From: Oscillospiraceae bacterium
Lineage (GTDB): Bacteria > Bacillota > Clostridia > Oscillospirales > Acutalibacteraceae
Reading direction: 5' to 3'
Length of the DNA: 64,000 nt
Assembly: GCA_015066015.1 (NCBI GenBank)
Contig: SVPE01000010.1
Coordinates: 18,146-82,145 of the forward strand
Part shown: piece after piece, positions 1-9,130 of the stretch
How the letters are laid out: every line of letters begins with the position of its first letter
How positions within the stretch are numbered: position 1 is the stretch's first letter
Program-made: the position numbers and the translations under genes
Notes under the pieces: generated by a model
Database searches by the model: none
Told to the model about the DNA's origin: nothing
The model's input: only the letters and a program-made list of their open reading frames with translations

Positions 1-744
1 AGAAACATGGGCAACAGAACAGTCCAAGGATGTTCAGGATATCGCAATTGATGCAGATAACCATGACGGCGATACATATACACAAGACGAAGATATCGTT
101 GCAGGTACTTGTGTCAGTAAAAAAACTTGGAACGAAGTAACCTATTGCTCAGACTGTAAAGCAAAGCTCAGCTCAGAAGCAAAGACAGGTGAAATTGATT
201 CAACAAACCACGAAAACACAAAAAATCACGAACAGACTAATCCTACCTGCCTCAACGTAGGTCACACAGCAGGTGTATTCTGTAGTAATTGTGGTAAGTG
301 GATTTCAGGTCACGATGAAATTCCTGCAATCGCTCACAAGAATAAGGAGCATCACAAAAAGATTGATTCAACCTGTATGGCAACCGGTACAATTGAATAC
401 TGGTCATGTCCCGACTGCGGCAAGAACTTCAGCGATGAAGAATGCACAACAGTAGTTACAGACCTCACAATTGAAATTAATCCGGACGCTCACAGCTGGG
501 GCGATTGGACACAGACAATTGCTCCCACATGTTCAGCAGCAGGTGAAGACACAAGAACCTGTAAGCATAATGCAGAGCATAAGGAAACCAGATCGGTTGA
601 TATAGTTGCTGACGCTCATAAGTGGGAAACAGAATACACAACAGATATTGAACCCAAATGTGAAACACCCGGTAGCAAGTCATATCATTGTGAATACTGT
701 GATACAATCAATGAAGCATCAAAGACAGAGATTCCCGCAACTGA
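1..744 (+). repeat. Direct repeat copy 1 (left end cut by window)
   Basis: Bases 1-744 match 1240-1983 with no difference that I could find; the first mismatch is base 745 (c) against 1984 (t). The period of 1239 bp is exactly 413 codons, so both copies stay in frame in the surface-protein gene. The repeat may extend further left, outside the window. Confidence 0.9.
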
Positions 745-3700
745 CCATAACTGGAACGAAGGTGTTGTAACAACAGAACCCGGATGTACAACAAAGGGTG
801 AAAAGACCTTCACCTGTCAGAATGACAATTCACATACTAAGACAGAAGATATCCCCGCTCTTAACCATATCGATGAAGACAACAACGGTTATTGTGACCG
901 TGAAAACTGTAAAGAACTCATCTGTGACCACGTAGGTCAGGATACAGTTCTTAAGGATGATAAGGCAGCAACCTGCCTTGAAGAAGGTTACACAGGCGAC
1001 AAGCATTGTAAGAAGTGTGATGTAATTGTTGAATATGGTGAAAAAATTGACGCACTCGGTCATAGCTGGAATGCAACCTCATATGACTTTGCAGCAGACG
1101 GCAGTGCTTGCACAGCAACAAGAACTTGTAAGAACGATGCAAATCATGTAGAAACAGCAACTGCTACAATTGCATCAGCAGTTAAGGCTCCTGCTACATG
1201 TACAGTAATGGGCTGGACAACTTATACAGCAACATTTACAGAAACATGGGCAACAGAACAGTCCAAGGATGTTCAGGATATCGCAATTGATGCAGATAAC
1301 CATGACGGCGATACATATACACAAGACGAAGATATCGTTGCAGGTACTTGTGTCAGTAAAAAAACTTGGAACGAAGTAACCTATTGCTCAGACTGTAAAG
1401 CAAAGCTCAGCTCAGAAGCAAAGACAGGTGAAATTGATTCAACAAACCACGAAAACACAAAAAATCACGAACAGACTAATCCTACCTGCCTCAACGTAGG
1501 TCACACAGCAGGTGTATTCTGTAGTAATTGTGGTAAGTGGATTTCAGGTCACGATGAAATTCCTGCAATCGCTCACAAGAATAAGGAGCATCACAAAAAG
1601 ATTGATTCAACCTGTATGGCAACCGGTACAATTGAATACTGGTCATGTCCCGACTGCGGCAAGAACTTCAGCGATGAAGAATGCACAACAGTAGTTACAG
1701 ACCTCACAATTGAAATTAATCCGGACGCTCACAGCTGGGGCGATTGGACACAGACAATTGCTCCCACATGTTCAGCAGCAGGTGAAGACACAAGAACCTG
1801 TAAGCATAATGCAGAGCATAAGGAAACCAGATCGGTTGATATAGTTGCTGACGCTCATAAGTGGGAAACAGAATACACAACAGATATTGAACCCAAATGT
1901 GAAACACCCGGTAGCAAGTCATATCATTGTGAATACTGTGATACAATCAATGAAGCATCAAAGACAGAGATTCCCGCAACTGATCATGACTATGATAAGA
2001 CCAAGTCTGAATCCAATCTTACCCGTCCCGAAATTGTTGACGGTTCATGGACTCAGGGCTACTACACCTTCACTTGCGGAAATGACAGTAACCACAAGAT
2101 TAATGAATTTGTTGACAGAGCTTCTTATAGAGATTATGAAGCTGCTAAGAACGATCTCGCAGCACTTCAGCAGACAGACCTTACAGCTGAAGCAAAGGAA
2201 GCAATTCAGAAGATTCTTGATGAAAATGTCATTGCTGACAACCTTATTGCAAGTGAACAGAATACAGTTGATTCAGCAACTGCAAATCTTAAAGATGCTT
2301 TTGAACAGTACAAGGGCTCACTTAAGACCTACACTGTAACCTTTGTTGTTGACGGCGTTAAAACAGAGACAACAATTATCAGCGGTAACGATGCAACAGC
2401 TCCCACAGATGTCAAGAAGGCATATGATGAGACATATCACTATGAATTTGCCCAGTGGGATACTGACTTTACAAATGTAACATCAGATCTTACAGTAACA
2501 GCTGTATTTAAATCTGTTGATCATACTTATACTCATACTGATAAGGATGATGTGTACCATACAGACGCTTGCTCCTGCGGCTATTCAAAGGATGTCAAGC
2601 ATACTGAAACGAGTGAAGTTACAACCAAGGCTTCATGTGATGCAGACGGTGTAAGAACTTATACCTGCTCAGTATGTAGCGGTACAAGAACAGAAAAAAT
2701 CGCAAAGAGAGAGCATAATATCGTTGATACAACAGTAGCAACAGCTCCCACATGTTCAGCAACCGGTATAATGAATCAGAAGTGTGACCATGGTGAATCT
2801 GATGAATATGCAGCATGTGATTACACAACAACAAGAGTTATGGATAAGGTTGCAAACGCTCATAATTGGGCAGAAGCAACATACAGCTTTGCAGAAGATG
2901 GCAGCACATGTACAGCTGAAAGAGTATGTAAGAATGATGCAAATCATGTTGAAAAAGCAAATGCAACAATCACATCAGCAGTTAAGACACCTGCAACATG
3001 CCTTGAAATGGGTACAACAACCTATACAGCAACATTCGATGTAGACTGGGCAGAAACAAAGACACTCGATGTAAAGGATATCAAGGCTCTCGATCACGAT
3101 TGGGCAGATACAACATACAACTTTGCAGCAGACGGCAAGTCCTGCACAGCTCAGAGAGTTTGTAAGAGAGACGCAAGCCACGTAGAAAATGCAAACGCTA
3201 CAATCACTTCTGCAGTTAAGACTCCTGCTACATGTACAGTAGACGGTTGGACAACTTACACCGCAACCTTCACAGAAGCTTGGGCGGCTGTACAGACTCT
3301 TGATGTTCAGGATATCGCAGCTCTCAAACACGACTGGAATGCTGTATCCTACGACTTTGCAGCAGACGGCAAGTCCTGCACAGCTGAAAGAGTATGTAAT
3401 AGAGCTGATTGCGGTGCAAAGGAAACAGCAACTGCAACAATTACATCGGCAGAAAAGACTCCTGCTACATGTACAGTAATGGGCTGGACAACTTATACAG
3501 CAACATTTACAGAAACATGGGCAGCAGTACAGTACAAGGATGTTCAGGATATCTCAATTAATGCAAACAACCATGACGGTGAAACATATACCAAGGACGA
3601 AGATATCGTTGCAGGTACTTGTATCAGCGAAAAGACTTGGAACGAAGTAACCTATTGTTCAGACTGTGATACAAAGCTCAGCACAGTAGCAAAGACAGGC

Positions 3701-4861
3701 GCAATTGATTCTGAAAACCACGTTACCAAAACAAACCACTTTAAGACAGATGCAACCTGTACAGATGTAGGTTACACAGCCGGTGTATTCTGTGAAGATT
3801 GTGATAAGTGGATTTCTGGTCACGAAGAAATCCCGGCTCCCGGTCACGATTATAAGCCAATTGTAACTTCTCCCACCTGTGAAGAAAAGGGTTACACAAC
3901 CTATACCTGCTCAAAATGTTCCGACAGTTATGTAGCTGATGAGGTTGCAGCTCTCGGTCACACACCGGCAGCAGCAGTTAAAGAAAACAACAAAGCTCCC
4001 ACATGTACTGAAAAAGGCTCATACGATTCAGTAGTTTACTGCTCGGTATGTACCAAGGAGCTCAGCAGAGAAAAGAAGGAAGTTGAAGCTAAGGGTCACG
4101 ATTACACAAGCACTGTAACAACAGCACCCACCTGCTCAACAGAAGGCGTCAGAACATATATCTGTAATAACGATGCAAGCCATACTTATACAGAAGCTAT
4201 TGCAAAGCTCACTCACAAGGATGAAAATCCCAGAGATGCAATCTGCGACCTTTGCGGAACAACTCTCACCTGCGAACATCCTGAAACTGAACTTCGCAAC
4301 CAGAAATTCGACTCCTGCATCACTGAGGGTTACACAGGTGATACCTACTGTAAGATCTGCGGTAAGCTGCTTGCAAACGGTGAAGTAATTCCCGCAGGCA
4401 ATCACAAGTTCGGTGAAAAACCTGCAACCGTTATAAATGCAACCTGCATCACAGAAAGAACCGAGGTTTACAAGTGTGAAAACTGTTCTGCAACAAAGCA
4501 GGTAGTCCGTGAAGACGATCAGAAGAAGTATGCTCCTCACACACTCGTAATAATTACAGAAATTGAGCCTACCTGTGACAAAGCCGGATTCAATGTGCAC
4601 TATTGCACATACTGCAGCACTAACGTTGAAGTTGAAACAATCAATCCAACAGGCCATATTGACGAAAACGGCGACGGAAACTGTGATGTATTCGGTTGCG
4701 GCGGCAAGCTCACTCCCTCCGGTGGCAATGATACAGACAGATGCACCTGTCTCTGCCACAACGAAGGCTGGTTCTGGAACTTAATTTACAAGATCGTACG
4801 CTTCTTCTGGAAACTATTCAAGATTTCAAAAACTTGCGATTGCGGATTTGTTCACTATTAA
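1..4861 (+). CDS. Giant cysteine-motif repeat surface protein (5'-truncated by window edge)
   Basis: The frame is open from base 2, so the gene starts upstream; about 1619 residues are visible. The protein is built from repeats of roughly 45-75 residues carrying paired cysteines (CxxC and C-x-N-D/CG patterns) next to a G-H or D-H turn, in the style of clostridial cell-surface proteins. A helical FIVAR-like stretch (bases about 2120-2310) is followed by a beta segment resembling the Listeria-Bacteroides/InlB-type repeat (about 2326-2515). The C-terminus (about 4740-4858) has an unusual tail: a C-x-C-x-C-H cluster, an aromatic amphipathic helix (WFWNLIYKIVRFFWKLF), then CDCG and a final HY. There is no LPXTG motif. 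Bases 1-744 recur exactly at 1240-1983, in frame. A surface or extracellular adhesin-like role is inferred; no enzymatic domain was recognised. Confidence 0.8.
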   Translation, partial: ETWATEQSKDVQDIAIDADNHDGDTYTQDEDIVAGTCVSKKTWNEVTYCSDCKAKLSSEAKTGEIDSTNHENTKNHEQTNPTCLNVGHTAGVFCSNCGKWISGHDEIPAIAHKNKEHHKKIDSTCMATGTIEYWSCPDCGKNFSDEECTTVVTDLTIEINPDAHSWGDWTQTIAPTCSAAGEDTRTCKHNAEHKETRSVDIVADAHKWETEYTTDIEPKCETPGSKSYHCEYCDTINEASKTEIPATDHNWNEGVVTTEPGCTTKGEKTFTCQNDNSHTKTEDIPALNHIDEDNNGYCDRENCKELICDHVGQDTVLKDDKAATCLEEGYTGDKHCKKCDVIVEYGEKIDALGHSWNATSYDFAADGSACTATRTCKNDANHVETATATIASAVKAPATCTVMGWTTYTATFTETWATEQSKDVQDIAIDADNHDGDTYTQDEDIVAGTCVSKKTWNEVTYCSDCKAKLSSEAKTGEIDSTNHENTKNHEQTNPTCLNVGHTAGVFCSNCGKWISGHDEIPAIAHKNKEHHKKIDSTCMATGTIEYWSCPDCGKNFSDEECTTVVTDLTIEINPDAHSWGDWTQTIAPTCSAAGEDTRTCKHNAEHKETRSVDIVADAHKWETEYTTDIEPKCETPGSKSYHCEYCDTINEASKTEIPATDHDYDKTKSESNLTRPEIVDGSWTQGYYTFTCGNDSNHKINEFVDRASYRDYEAAKNDLAALQQTDLTAEAKEAIQKILDENVIADNLIASEQNTVDSATANLKDAFEQYKGSLKTYTVTFVVDGVKTETTIISGNDATAPTDVKKAYDETYHYEFAQWDTDFTNVTSDLTVTAVFKSVDHTYTHTDKDDVYHTDACSCGYSKDVKHTETSEVTTKASCDADGVRTYTCSVCSGTRTEKIAKREHNIVDTTVATAPTCSATGIMNQKCDHGESDEYAACDYTTTRVMDKVANAHNWAEATYSFAEDGSTCTAERVCKNDANHVEKANATITSAVKTPATCLEMGTTTYTATFDVDWAETKTLDVKDIKALDHDWADTTYNFAADGKSCTAQRVCKRDASHVENANATITSAVKTPATCTVDGWTTYTATFTEAWAAVQTLDVQDIAALKHDWNAVSYDFAADGKSCTAERVCNRADCGAKETATATITSAEKTPATCTVMGWTTYTATFTETWAAVQYKDVQDISINANNHDGETYTKDEDIVAGTCISEKTWNEVTYCSDCDTKLSTVAKTGAIDSENHVTKTNHFKTDATCTDVGYTAGVFCEDCDKWISGHEEIPAPGHDYKPIVTSPTCEEKGYTTYTCSKCSDSYVADEVAALGHTPAAAVKENNKAPTCTEKGSYDSVVYCSVCTKELSREKKEVEAKGHDYTSTVTTAPTCSTEGVRTYICNNDASHTYTEAIAKLTHKDENPRDAICDLCGTTLTCEHPETELRNQKFDSCITEGYTGDTYCKICGKLLANGEVIPAGNHKFGEKPATVINATCITERTEVYKCENCSATKQVVREDDQKKYAPHTLVIITEIEPTCDKAGFNVHYCTYCSTNVEVETINPTGHIDENGDGNCDVFGCGGKLTPSGGNDTDRCTCLCHNEGWFWNLIYKIVRFFWKLFKISKTCDCGFVHY
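1240..1983 (+). repeat. Direct repeat copy 2
   Basis: Second copy of the in-frame duplication, offset 1239 bp from copy 1. A more diverged cousin of the same module begins near 3461. Identity at the DNA level, including synonymous positions, implies a recent duplication, ongoing gene conversion, or an assembly effect. Confidence 0.9.
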
Positions 4862-4908
4862 TCCGAACCGGAAACTGATAATTTAAATGCTGAATAACTT
4901 CAGCTGAC

Positions 4909-4937
4909 AAAATAGCCGGCGTAACGCCGGCTATTTT
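4909..4937 (+). terminator. Terminator after the surface-protein gene
   Basis: A perfect 12-bp stem (AAAATAGCCGGC / GCCGGCTATTTT) with a 5-nt loop lies 47 bp after the stop codon; its A and T flanks allow it to act in both directions. Confidence 0.8.
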
Positions 4938-4957
4938 GATTTATTCATTAGCACTAT

Positions 4958-4992
4958 AAAAAAGCCGCCAGATTAAATCTGACGGCTTTTTC
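4958..4992 (-). terminator. Terminator of the ATPase operon
   Basis: AAAAAGCCG pairs with CGGCTTTTT around an AT-rich CAGATT/AATCTG centre. It lies just beyond the stop codon of the minus-strand ATPase gene, and reading leftwards the hairpin ends in a T-run. Confidence 0.75.
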
Positions 4993-5011
4993 GCTTTTAT
5001 ATCAATTTAAA

Positions 5012-6304
5012 TTATAACTTCTTGAACTGGAAACGGAACGGATTGCTTCCGGGAAAACCTATAATCGCCTGACCGATACCCAGGTTTGATATATCCCAAT
5101 CTTCAACAACATTGCTTTCCCGGACGTTCTCAACAATACCTCTGCCCTGAACAGAGGCCATATAAATTTCCTTCTTGAGATTCTGACCGAACATTTCTTT
5201 AATATATTCCTTTGACTGTGGGTCATTCACACGAAAGCATACAGATGTCAGGAATCCCGAAAGCAGGCTTCGCGCCCTGTTTTCGCCGTAATTTTCATAT
5301 ACCTGATCAATGTTCTGTATACCGATCATAAACTTTACACCGAGGCTTCTGCCGAAGTTTACGGCATCGTCAACGTGCTGCAGGTTAGGAATAAGACTGA
5401 ACTCATCGGTGATAAAATAGACATTACCTTCACTTTTTTTGCGGCAGAGTGCTTCTTTAATCGCAAGGTCAAATAAAAGACTGTAAATTGGTGAAAGCAT
5501 ATTTCCTATTCCGAGGTCGTATTCTATAAAAACAATTTTGCCGCCTTTTTGTCTTACTATGTTTCTCATCGACAAGGTTCCTTCCTTTTTGAAGTTACCC
5601 AGAAAAATCTCTCTCGACATCTGCTGAAGTTCAGAAATAACGCCCTGTGTCTGCGGAGATCTGTCATCAAATATGTAGTTTTTCATCGCTCTGAGGTCAT
5701 CATGAGTATCAAGTATATCTCTTATTGCCTGATTAGGCGATGAATCGAGGAATGCTCTTAGCGCAGCATTGTTCTGCTTCAGTTCTTTGTTACGGCTGAA
5801 ATGGGTAAGAATCGCCGAAAAAAGATCCTTTGCAGCAGTAGGGAAAAATGGCTGATTGGTTTTTTCCAACTTCTGGTGGAAAAGCGACTTTGCAATTTCA
5901 ACAATATTTTCTTCCATATGTTCGTCGCATTCTATTTCATTGAAGATATTCCAATAGTCCGGACCGTCGGAGCCGGTTGCCGTATTATCATTACTGATTA
6001 CAATATCTCCCGGACGGTAAAAGGTTTTATAAAAATCACCCTTGGTATCAAAGATTACCATAACATCATTCTGAGTCATATTTCTTCTCAGCTGAAGTAC
6101 AAGCTGGTTAAATGTATTCGTTTTACCTGTTCCAATTCCGCCAAGCAGCATCAAGTGGCGACTGAGTAAATTCTCATCAAGGGGCAGATAAATATCCCTG
6201 CCGTCAGCACCGCTTCCGTAAAAATAGCACTTTGCCTCGTCTACCTTATACGCATCGGGATAATCTTTAAGCTCATTGCCTTCAAAAACTTCTATCTTTT
6301 TCAT
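5012..6304 (-). CDS. Soluble TraD/TrwB-like coupling-protein ATPase
   Basis: 430 residues. Seen: a Walker A motif GGIGTGKT near residue 55, a Walker B-type segment VMVIFDTKGDFY near residue 85, and a second conserved block (ITDEFSLIPNL, then GRSLGVKFMIGIQN and YGENRARSLL) that matches the DNA-binding ATPase core of type IV coupling proteins (TrwB_AAD_bind family). Conjugative coupling proteins carry N-terminal transmembrane helices; none is visible here and the protein is much shorter. No relaxase or other conjugation gene is nearby. It is the last gene of a four-gene minus-strand operon and starts 15 bp after the coiled-coil gene, with the SD AAAAGGAGAG. A motor acting on DNA or protein within that complex is inferred; the function is unknown. 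Confidence 0.75.
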   Translation of the reverse strand: MKKIEVFEGNELKDYPDAYKVDEAKCYFYGSGADGRDIYLPLDENLLSRHLMLLGGIGTGKTNTFNQLVLQLRRNMTQNDVMVIFDTKGDFYKTFYRPGDIVISNDNTATGSDGPDYWNIFNEIECDEHMEENIVEIAKSLFHQKLEKTNQPFFPTAAKDLFSAILTHFSRNKELKQNNAALRAFLDSSPNQAIRDILDTHDDLRAMKNYIFDDRSPQTQGVISELQQMSREIFLGNFKKEGTLSMRNIVRQKGGKIVFIEYDLGIGNMLSPIYSLLFDLAIKEALCRKKSEGNVYFITDEFSLIPNLQHVDDAVNFGRSLGVKFMIGIQNIDQVYENYGENRARSLLSGFLTSVCFRVNDPQSKEYIKEMFGQNLKKEIYMASVQGRGIVENVRESNVVEDWDISNLGIGQAIIGFPGSNPFRFQFKKL

Positions 6305-6319
6305 AAATGTACTCTCCTT

Positions 6320-7834
6320 TTAATAGCCATAGCCCTGATAATAGTCGTATTCCTGCGCCTGAGCGGCCTCCTGCTCATTCATCTTTGCCTGCTGAAGATT
6401 TTCACTGGCCTCCCGAACATTCTCATATGCCTCTCCGCGTTCCTGAATCGCCTGCGCAGCCTCTGCATTTGCAATGTCCGCTTCACGCTGCTCCCACACG
6501 GCATTTTCATTAGCCTTTTCTGCTTTTCCTTGCAGTTCATCCGCTTCACCCTGCGCCTTCTCGGCTTCTTCAGCTTTTTCTTCGTCTTTGCTCAGCTCGT
6601 CGGCTTTCTGCTGAGCTTCATCTGCATCCTGTTGAAGAGCATCAGCCTTTTCTCTTGCCGCCTTAGCCTCTTGCTCCTCTTCTACAGCCTTATCCATCGC
6701 CTCATTGGCACGCTTGTCAGCTTCAGCATATTCTTCCTGAGCTTTTTCGAGCTCTTGTTCAGCCTTCTGTGTTTCACTTTGAGCCTTTTCAAGCTCAGAC
6801 TGTTGATTTTCAGCTTCGGCTTGAGCTTCTGCCTCTGCCTCATCCTCACCATTATCCTTTTCGTAGGTTGTCTCGCTTTTTGTCGTCATCGCCTCATTCA
6901 TTAAACCTTCAACGATGCCTGCCTGCAGATTAAACAGATGTGCAGCTATAATTTCTTCTCCTGAGGCTTTTTCGTAGTCAATCTCGATCTTTGTTTCAGA
7001 CTTTACAGAAAGCTCCTCTTCTTCGGTAATTTCCTCATCATTTTCCGTTACCTTAGATGAATCTTTAACACTTGTTTCGTGAGTTATTTTTGTGCCTTCA
7101 CTCATCTGCACAGAAGTTTTACTCTTTCCCTCAACAGATTCTGATTCACTGTTCTCATCACTTGACGAAGAAACATTGACAGAGCTTTCCTTCTCAATAT
7201 TTCCCATTTTGACTTTGTTTCCGGCTGTAACCGAGTTATCCGAGCTTCCGTCAAGCCCCACAGAATTAGAGGCATCAACATAAGATTCAACATGATAATT
7301 GTCTGTGCCCACTCTCGTAGAGGCATGATAGTCATTAGTGAACGTAATGTTTTCACCGTTGAAATTCACCTTTGAGGAAGCTTTTTCTGTATCAGTAATA
7401 AAGCCTTCTTTTCTGGTTGATGTAACCGATGATGACAAATCCAGTCCATCCTTCATACTGAATCTCTCTGCATTTTCAATTCCCAGTGTCTCCTGTATTG
7501 TACCGTCATCATACTTAAAATCCAGATTCTGTGAGTGTTTGGCTGACAAATCATCAGCCTTGACATTTACGGACGTTGTATCGCTTGCATCAGCAGAGAA
7601 AAAATCGTTCACCTTTGCAGAAAGCTTTGATTTTGATGTAATATCAAAACCCGAATCAAGCGATAAATCAGTTGTTATGCTCTCACTGAGCGTAACATCA
7701 GGTGTAAGAGCCTGCTCATGGCTTACAGTTGTATTTATTCCGTCGGCCTCGAAATTGACTTCAGCGCTTAAATTACCCGGATCTCCGACGTCACCCGAAA
7801 GATCGTCCGGATTAAAGAAATCATTAGCGTCCAT
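6320..7834 (-). CDS. Acidic repeat and coiled-coil protein, function unknown
   Basis: 504 residues with no signal peptide or membrane segment. The N-terminal 290 or so residues are Ser/Thr/Asp-rich and alternate polar and hydrophobic residues in a beta-repeat manner (repeated S-x-K-V, T-S-x-V and SDSS-like patterns). Residues about 320-490 form a very long Ala/Glu/Lys/Gln-rich coiled coil. The tail is tyrosine-rich (EYDYYQGYGY). The start has a good SD (GGAGGG, 4-5 nt before ATG). It lies directly before the coupling-type ATPase gene. Together these suggest a scaffold or filament partner for that ATPase, which is inference. I do not recognise the family. Confidence 0.7.
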   Translation of the reverse strand: MDANDFFNPDDLSGDVGDPGNLSAEVNFEADGINTTVSHEQALTPDVTLSESITTDLSLDSGFDITSKSKLSAKVNDFFSADASDTTSVNVKADDLSAKHSQNLDFKYDDGTIQETLGIENAERFSMKDGLDLSSSVTSTRKEGFITDTEKASSKVNFNGENITFTNDYHASTRVGTDNYHVESYVDASNSVGLDGSSDNSVTAGNKVKMGNIEKESSVNVSSSSDENSESESVEGKSKTSVQMSEGTKITHETSVKDSSKVTENDEEITEEEELSVKSETKIEIDYEKASGEEIIAAHLFNLQAGIVEGLMNEAMTTKSETTYEKDNGEDEAEAEAQAEAENQQSELEKAQSETQKAEQELEKAQEEYAEADKRANEAMDKAVEEEQEAKAAREKADALQQDADEAQQKADELSKDEEKAEEAEKAQGEADELQGKAEKANENAVWEQREADIANAEAAQAIQERGEAYENVREASENLQQAKMNEQEAAQAQEYDYYQGYGY

Positions 7835-7852
7835 ATTACCCTCCTAAGTAAA

Positions 7853-7909
7853 ACAGTCTTCTTCTGAAATCCGATTTATATTTAACCGTATCAATCAGAA
7901 AAAGACTGT
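7853..7909 (-). promoter_or_regulatory. Intercistronic hairpin in the four-gene operon
   Basis: ACAGTCTT pairs with AAGACTGT, extended by TCTGA/TCAGA-like pairing around an AT-rich loop, in the 89-bp gap between the second and third genes of the operon. On the minus strand the hairpin is followed by TTTTAC. It could set relative expression by partial termination or by mRNA processing. Confidence 0.4.
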
Positions 7910-7923
7910 AAAATCAATTTATT

Positions 7924-9111
7924 TTATTTTGCACTTAAATCTTCCCACTGTTCAATGCTGAAGTCACCAAGCTGCTGAATGTCGTGAATAAGGGCACCCA
8001 ATTCTCTGATAGATACTTCTGCATCGGGCTCGGGAACGATTTCTGTATAACCTGTATGGTCATCCTCTTCTTTTGCACCGCCAAAGAAGGAAAAAATACC
8101 TGTCTTCTTGCGTCTGATATCAACACCGGGGCTTGTTGCCTTGGTTTTAATAATCATTACAAGGTTAGGTCTGATACAGAACATTGCAATTGAGAAAATT
8201 AGCGTCAGTGACGATATAAATGCAAACGGTGAGAAAAATCCTGACCAGAATATTTCAGCTTCTGTAAAAGTAGCATAATACATACAACTTCCAAACGCTA
8301 TCGCAGAGGCTGAACAAGTTATGATCTTAAGCCACCAATTTTTATGCAACACAAAGAACGGAATTAACGTAACTATACCAACTATTAATCCAAGTAATCC
8401 GGCAAAAAAATTCATTTTTAATCCTTGTGCTATCAACCCTACGAGTAAAAAGTTTGCACTACCACCAAAAGACATAAGAACAAACGAAAAAATCAATGCC
8501 CAAAAATCAAAAACATATTCTCTTCTTGCTTCAATGCCTGCAACTTCTCCGATGGTAAACTCATGCTGAAGGGTTGTTCTGCCCGCAGGGCTTGTACCGG
8601 GAGCTCTGAAAATAACTCTCTGATTTGTTAACTGAATGCGACCTATTGCCTTAGCATAAGGAATACCGAAAATGCGCTTTCTCAGCTTCGCTACGGTGTA
8701 CTGTTTTATGGGTTTTTCATCCTTGTTCGCCCTTACAATATCAGGAACAATCCGCTGACCGTCCTCATAGGCTGATGTCTTGTTCCTTTCAGGATCACCG
8801 ATACCCGTGCGGTTTTTAAAATTAACCCAGACCTTTTTGATATCGCCCGGTCTAATTGTAACATCACCGGGTCTCTTAGGAGCATTTCCGCCGGGGCCGG
8901 GAACAGGACCGGGGATAGATCCTGGTCCGGGCATGGGACCGGGGACGGGGGCAGGAGCAGGGCCAGTAACCGGACCGGGAACGGGATTCGGAGCGGGGTT
9001 AGTCTTATTAATAACAGGGGGCTTTGCACCTACTTCTTTTCCGCCTGAGCAAACCGGACATTTTCCGTTTTCGTCAAGTGCTACGCCGTGTTTTGTACAG
9101 AATTTTGCCAT
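7924..9111 (-). CDS. Zinc-ribbon, Pro/Gly-linker, PH-like, four-helix membrane protein
   Basis: 395 residues. Seen: an N-terminal zinc-ribbon-like motif with Cys5, His8, Cys18 and Cys21; a low-complexity Pro/Gly linker at about residues 34-76 (repeated PGP units); a short beta region with the GRIQLTNQRVIF signature typical of bacterial PH/GRAM-like domains (about 155-200); four predicted transmembrane helices (about 203-230, 235-255, 261-281, 290-313); and an acidic cytoplasmic tail. SD AAAGGATG. It is the second gene of the operon, 19 bp after the TcaA/YvbJ-like gene. It is probably a membrane platform with a cytoplasmic zinc ribbon and PH-like domain. The function is unknown. Confidence 0.7.
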   Translation of the reverse strand: MAKFCTKHGVALDENGKCPVCSGGKEVGAKPPVINKTNPAPNPVPGPVTGPAPAPVPGPMPGPGSIPGPVPGPGGNAPKRPGDVTIRPGDIKKVWVNFKNRTGIGDPERNKTSAYEDGQRIVPDIVRANKDEKPIKQYTVAKLRKRIFGIPYAKAIGRIQLTNQRVIFRAPGTSPAGRTTLQHEFTIGEVAGIEARREYVFDFWALIFSFVLMSFGGSANFLLVGLIAQGLKMNFFAGLLGLIVGIVTLIPFFVLHKNWWLKIITCSASAIAFGSCMYYATFTEAEIFWSGFFSPFAFISSLTLIFSIAMFCIRPNLVMIIKTKATSPGVDIRRKKTGIFSFFGGAKEEDDHTGYTEIVPEPDAEVSIRELGALIHDIQQLGDFSIEQWEDLSAK

Positions 9112-9130
9112 AACTTAACATCCTTTCTTA

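Noticed and set aside
4136..4759. 207-codon minus-strand frame inside the surface-protein gene
   Set aside because: Antisense shadow of a repetitive gene with strong codon bias; no SD and no terminator of its own.
5012..6304. Part of a conjugative element
   Set aside because: Only the ATPase resembles a conjugation protein; no relaxase, mating-pair genes, integrase or oriT-like feature occurs in the surrounding 20 kb.
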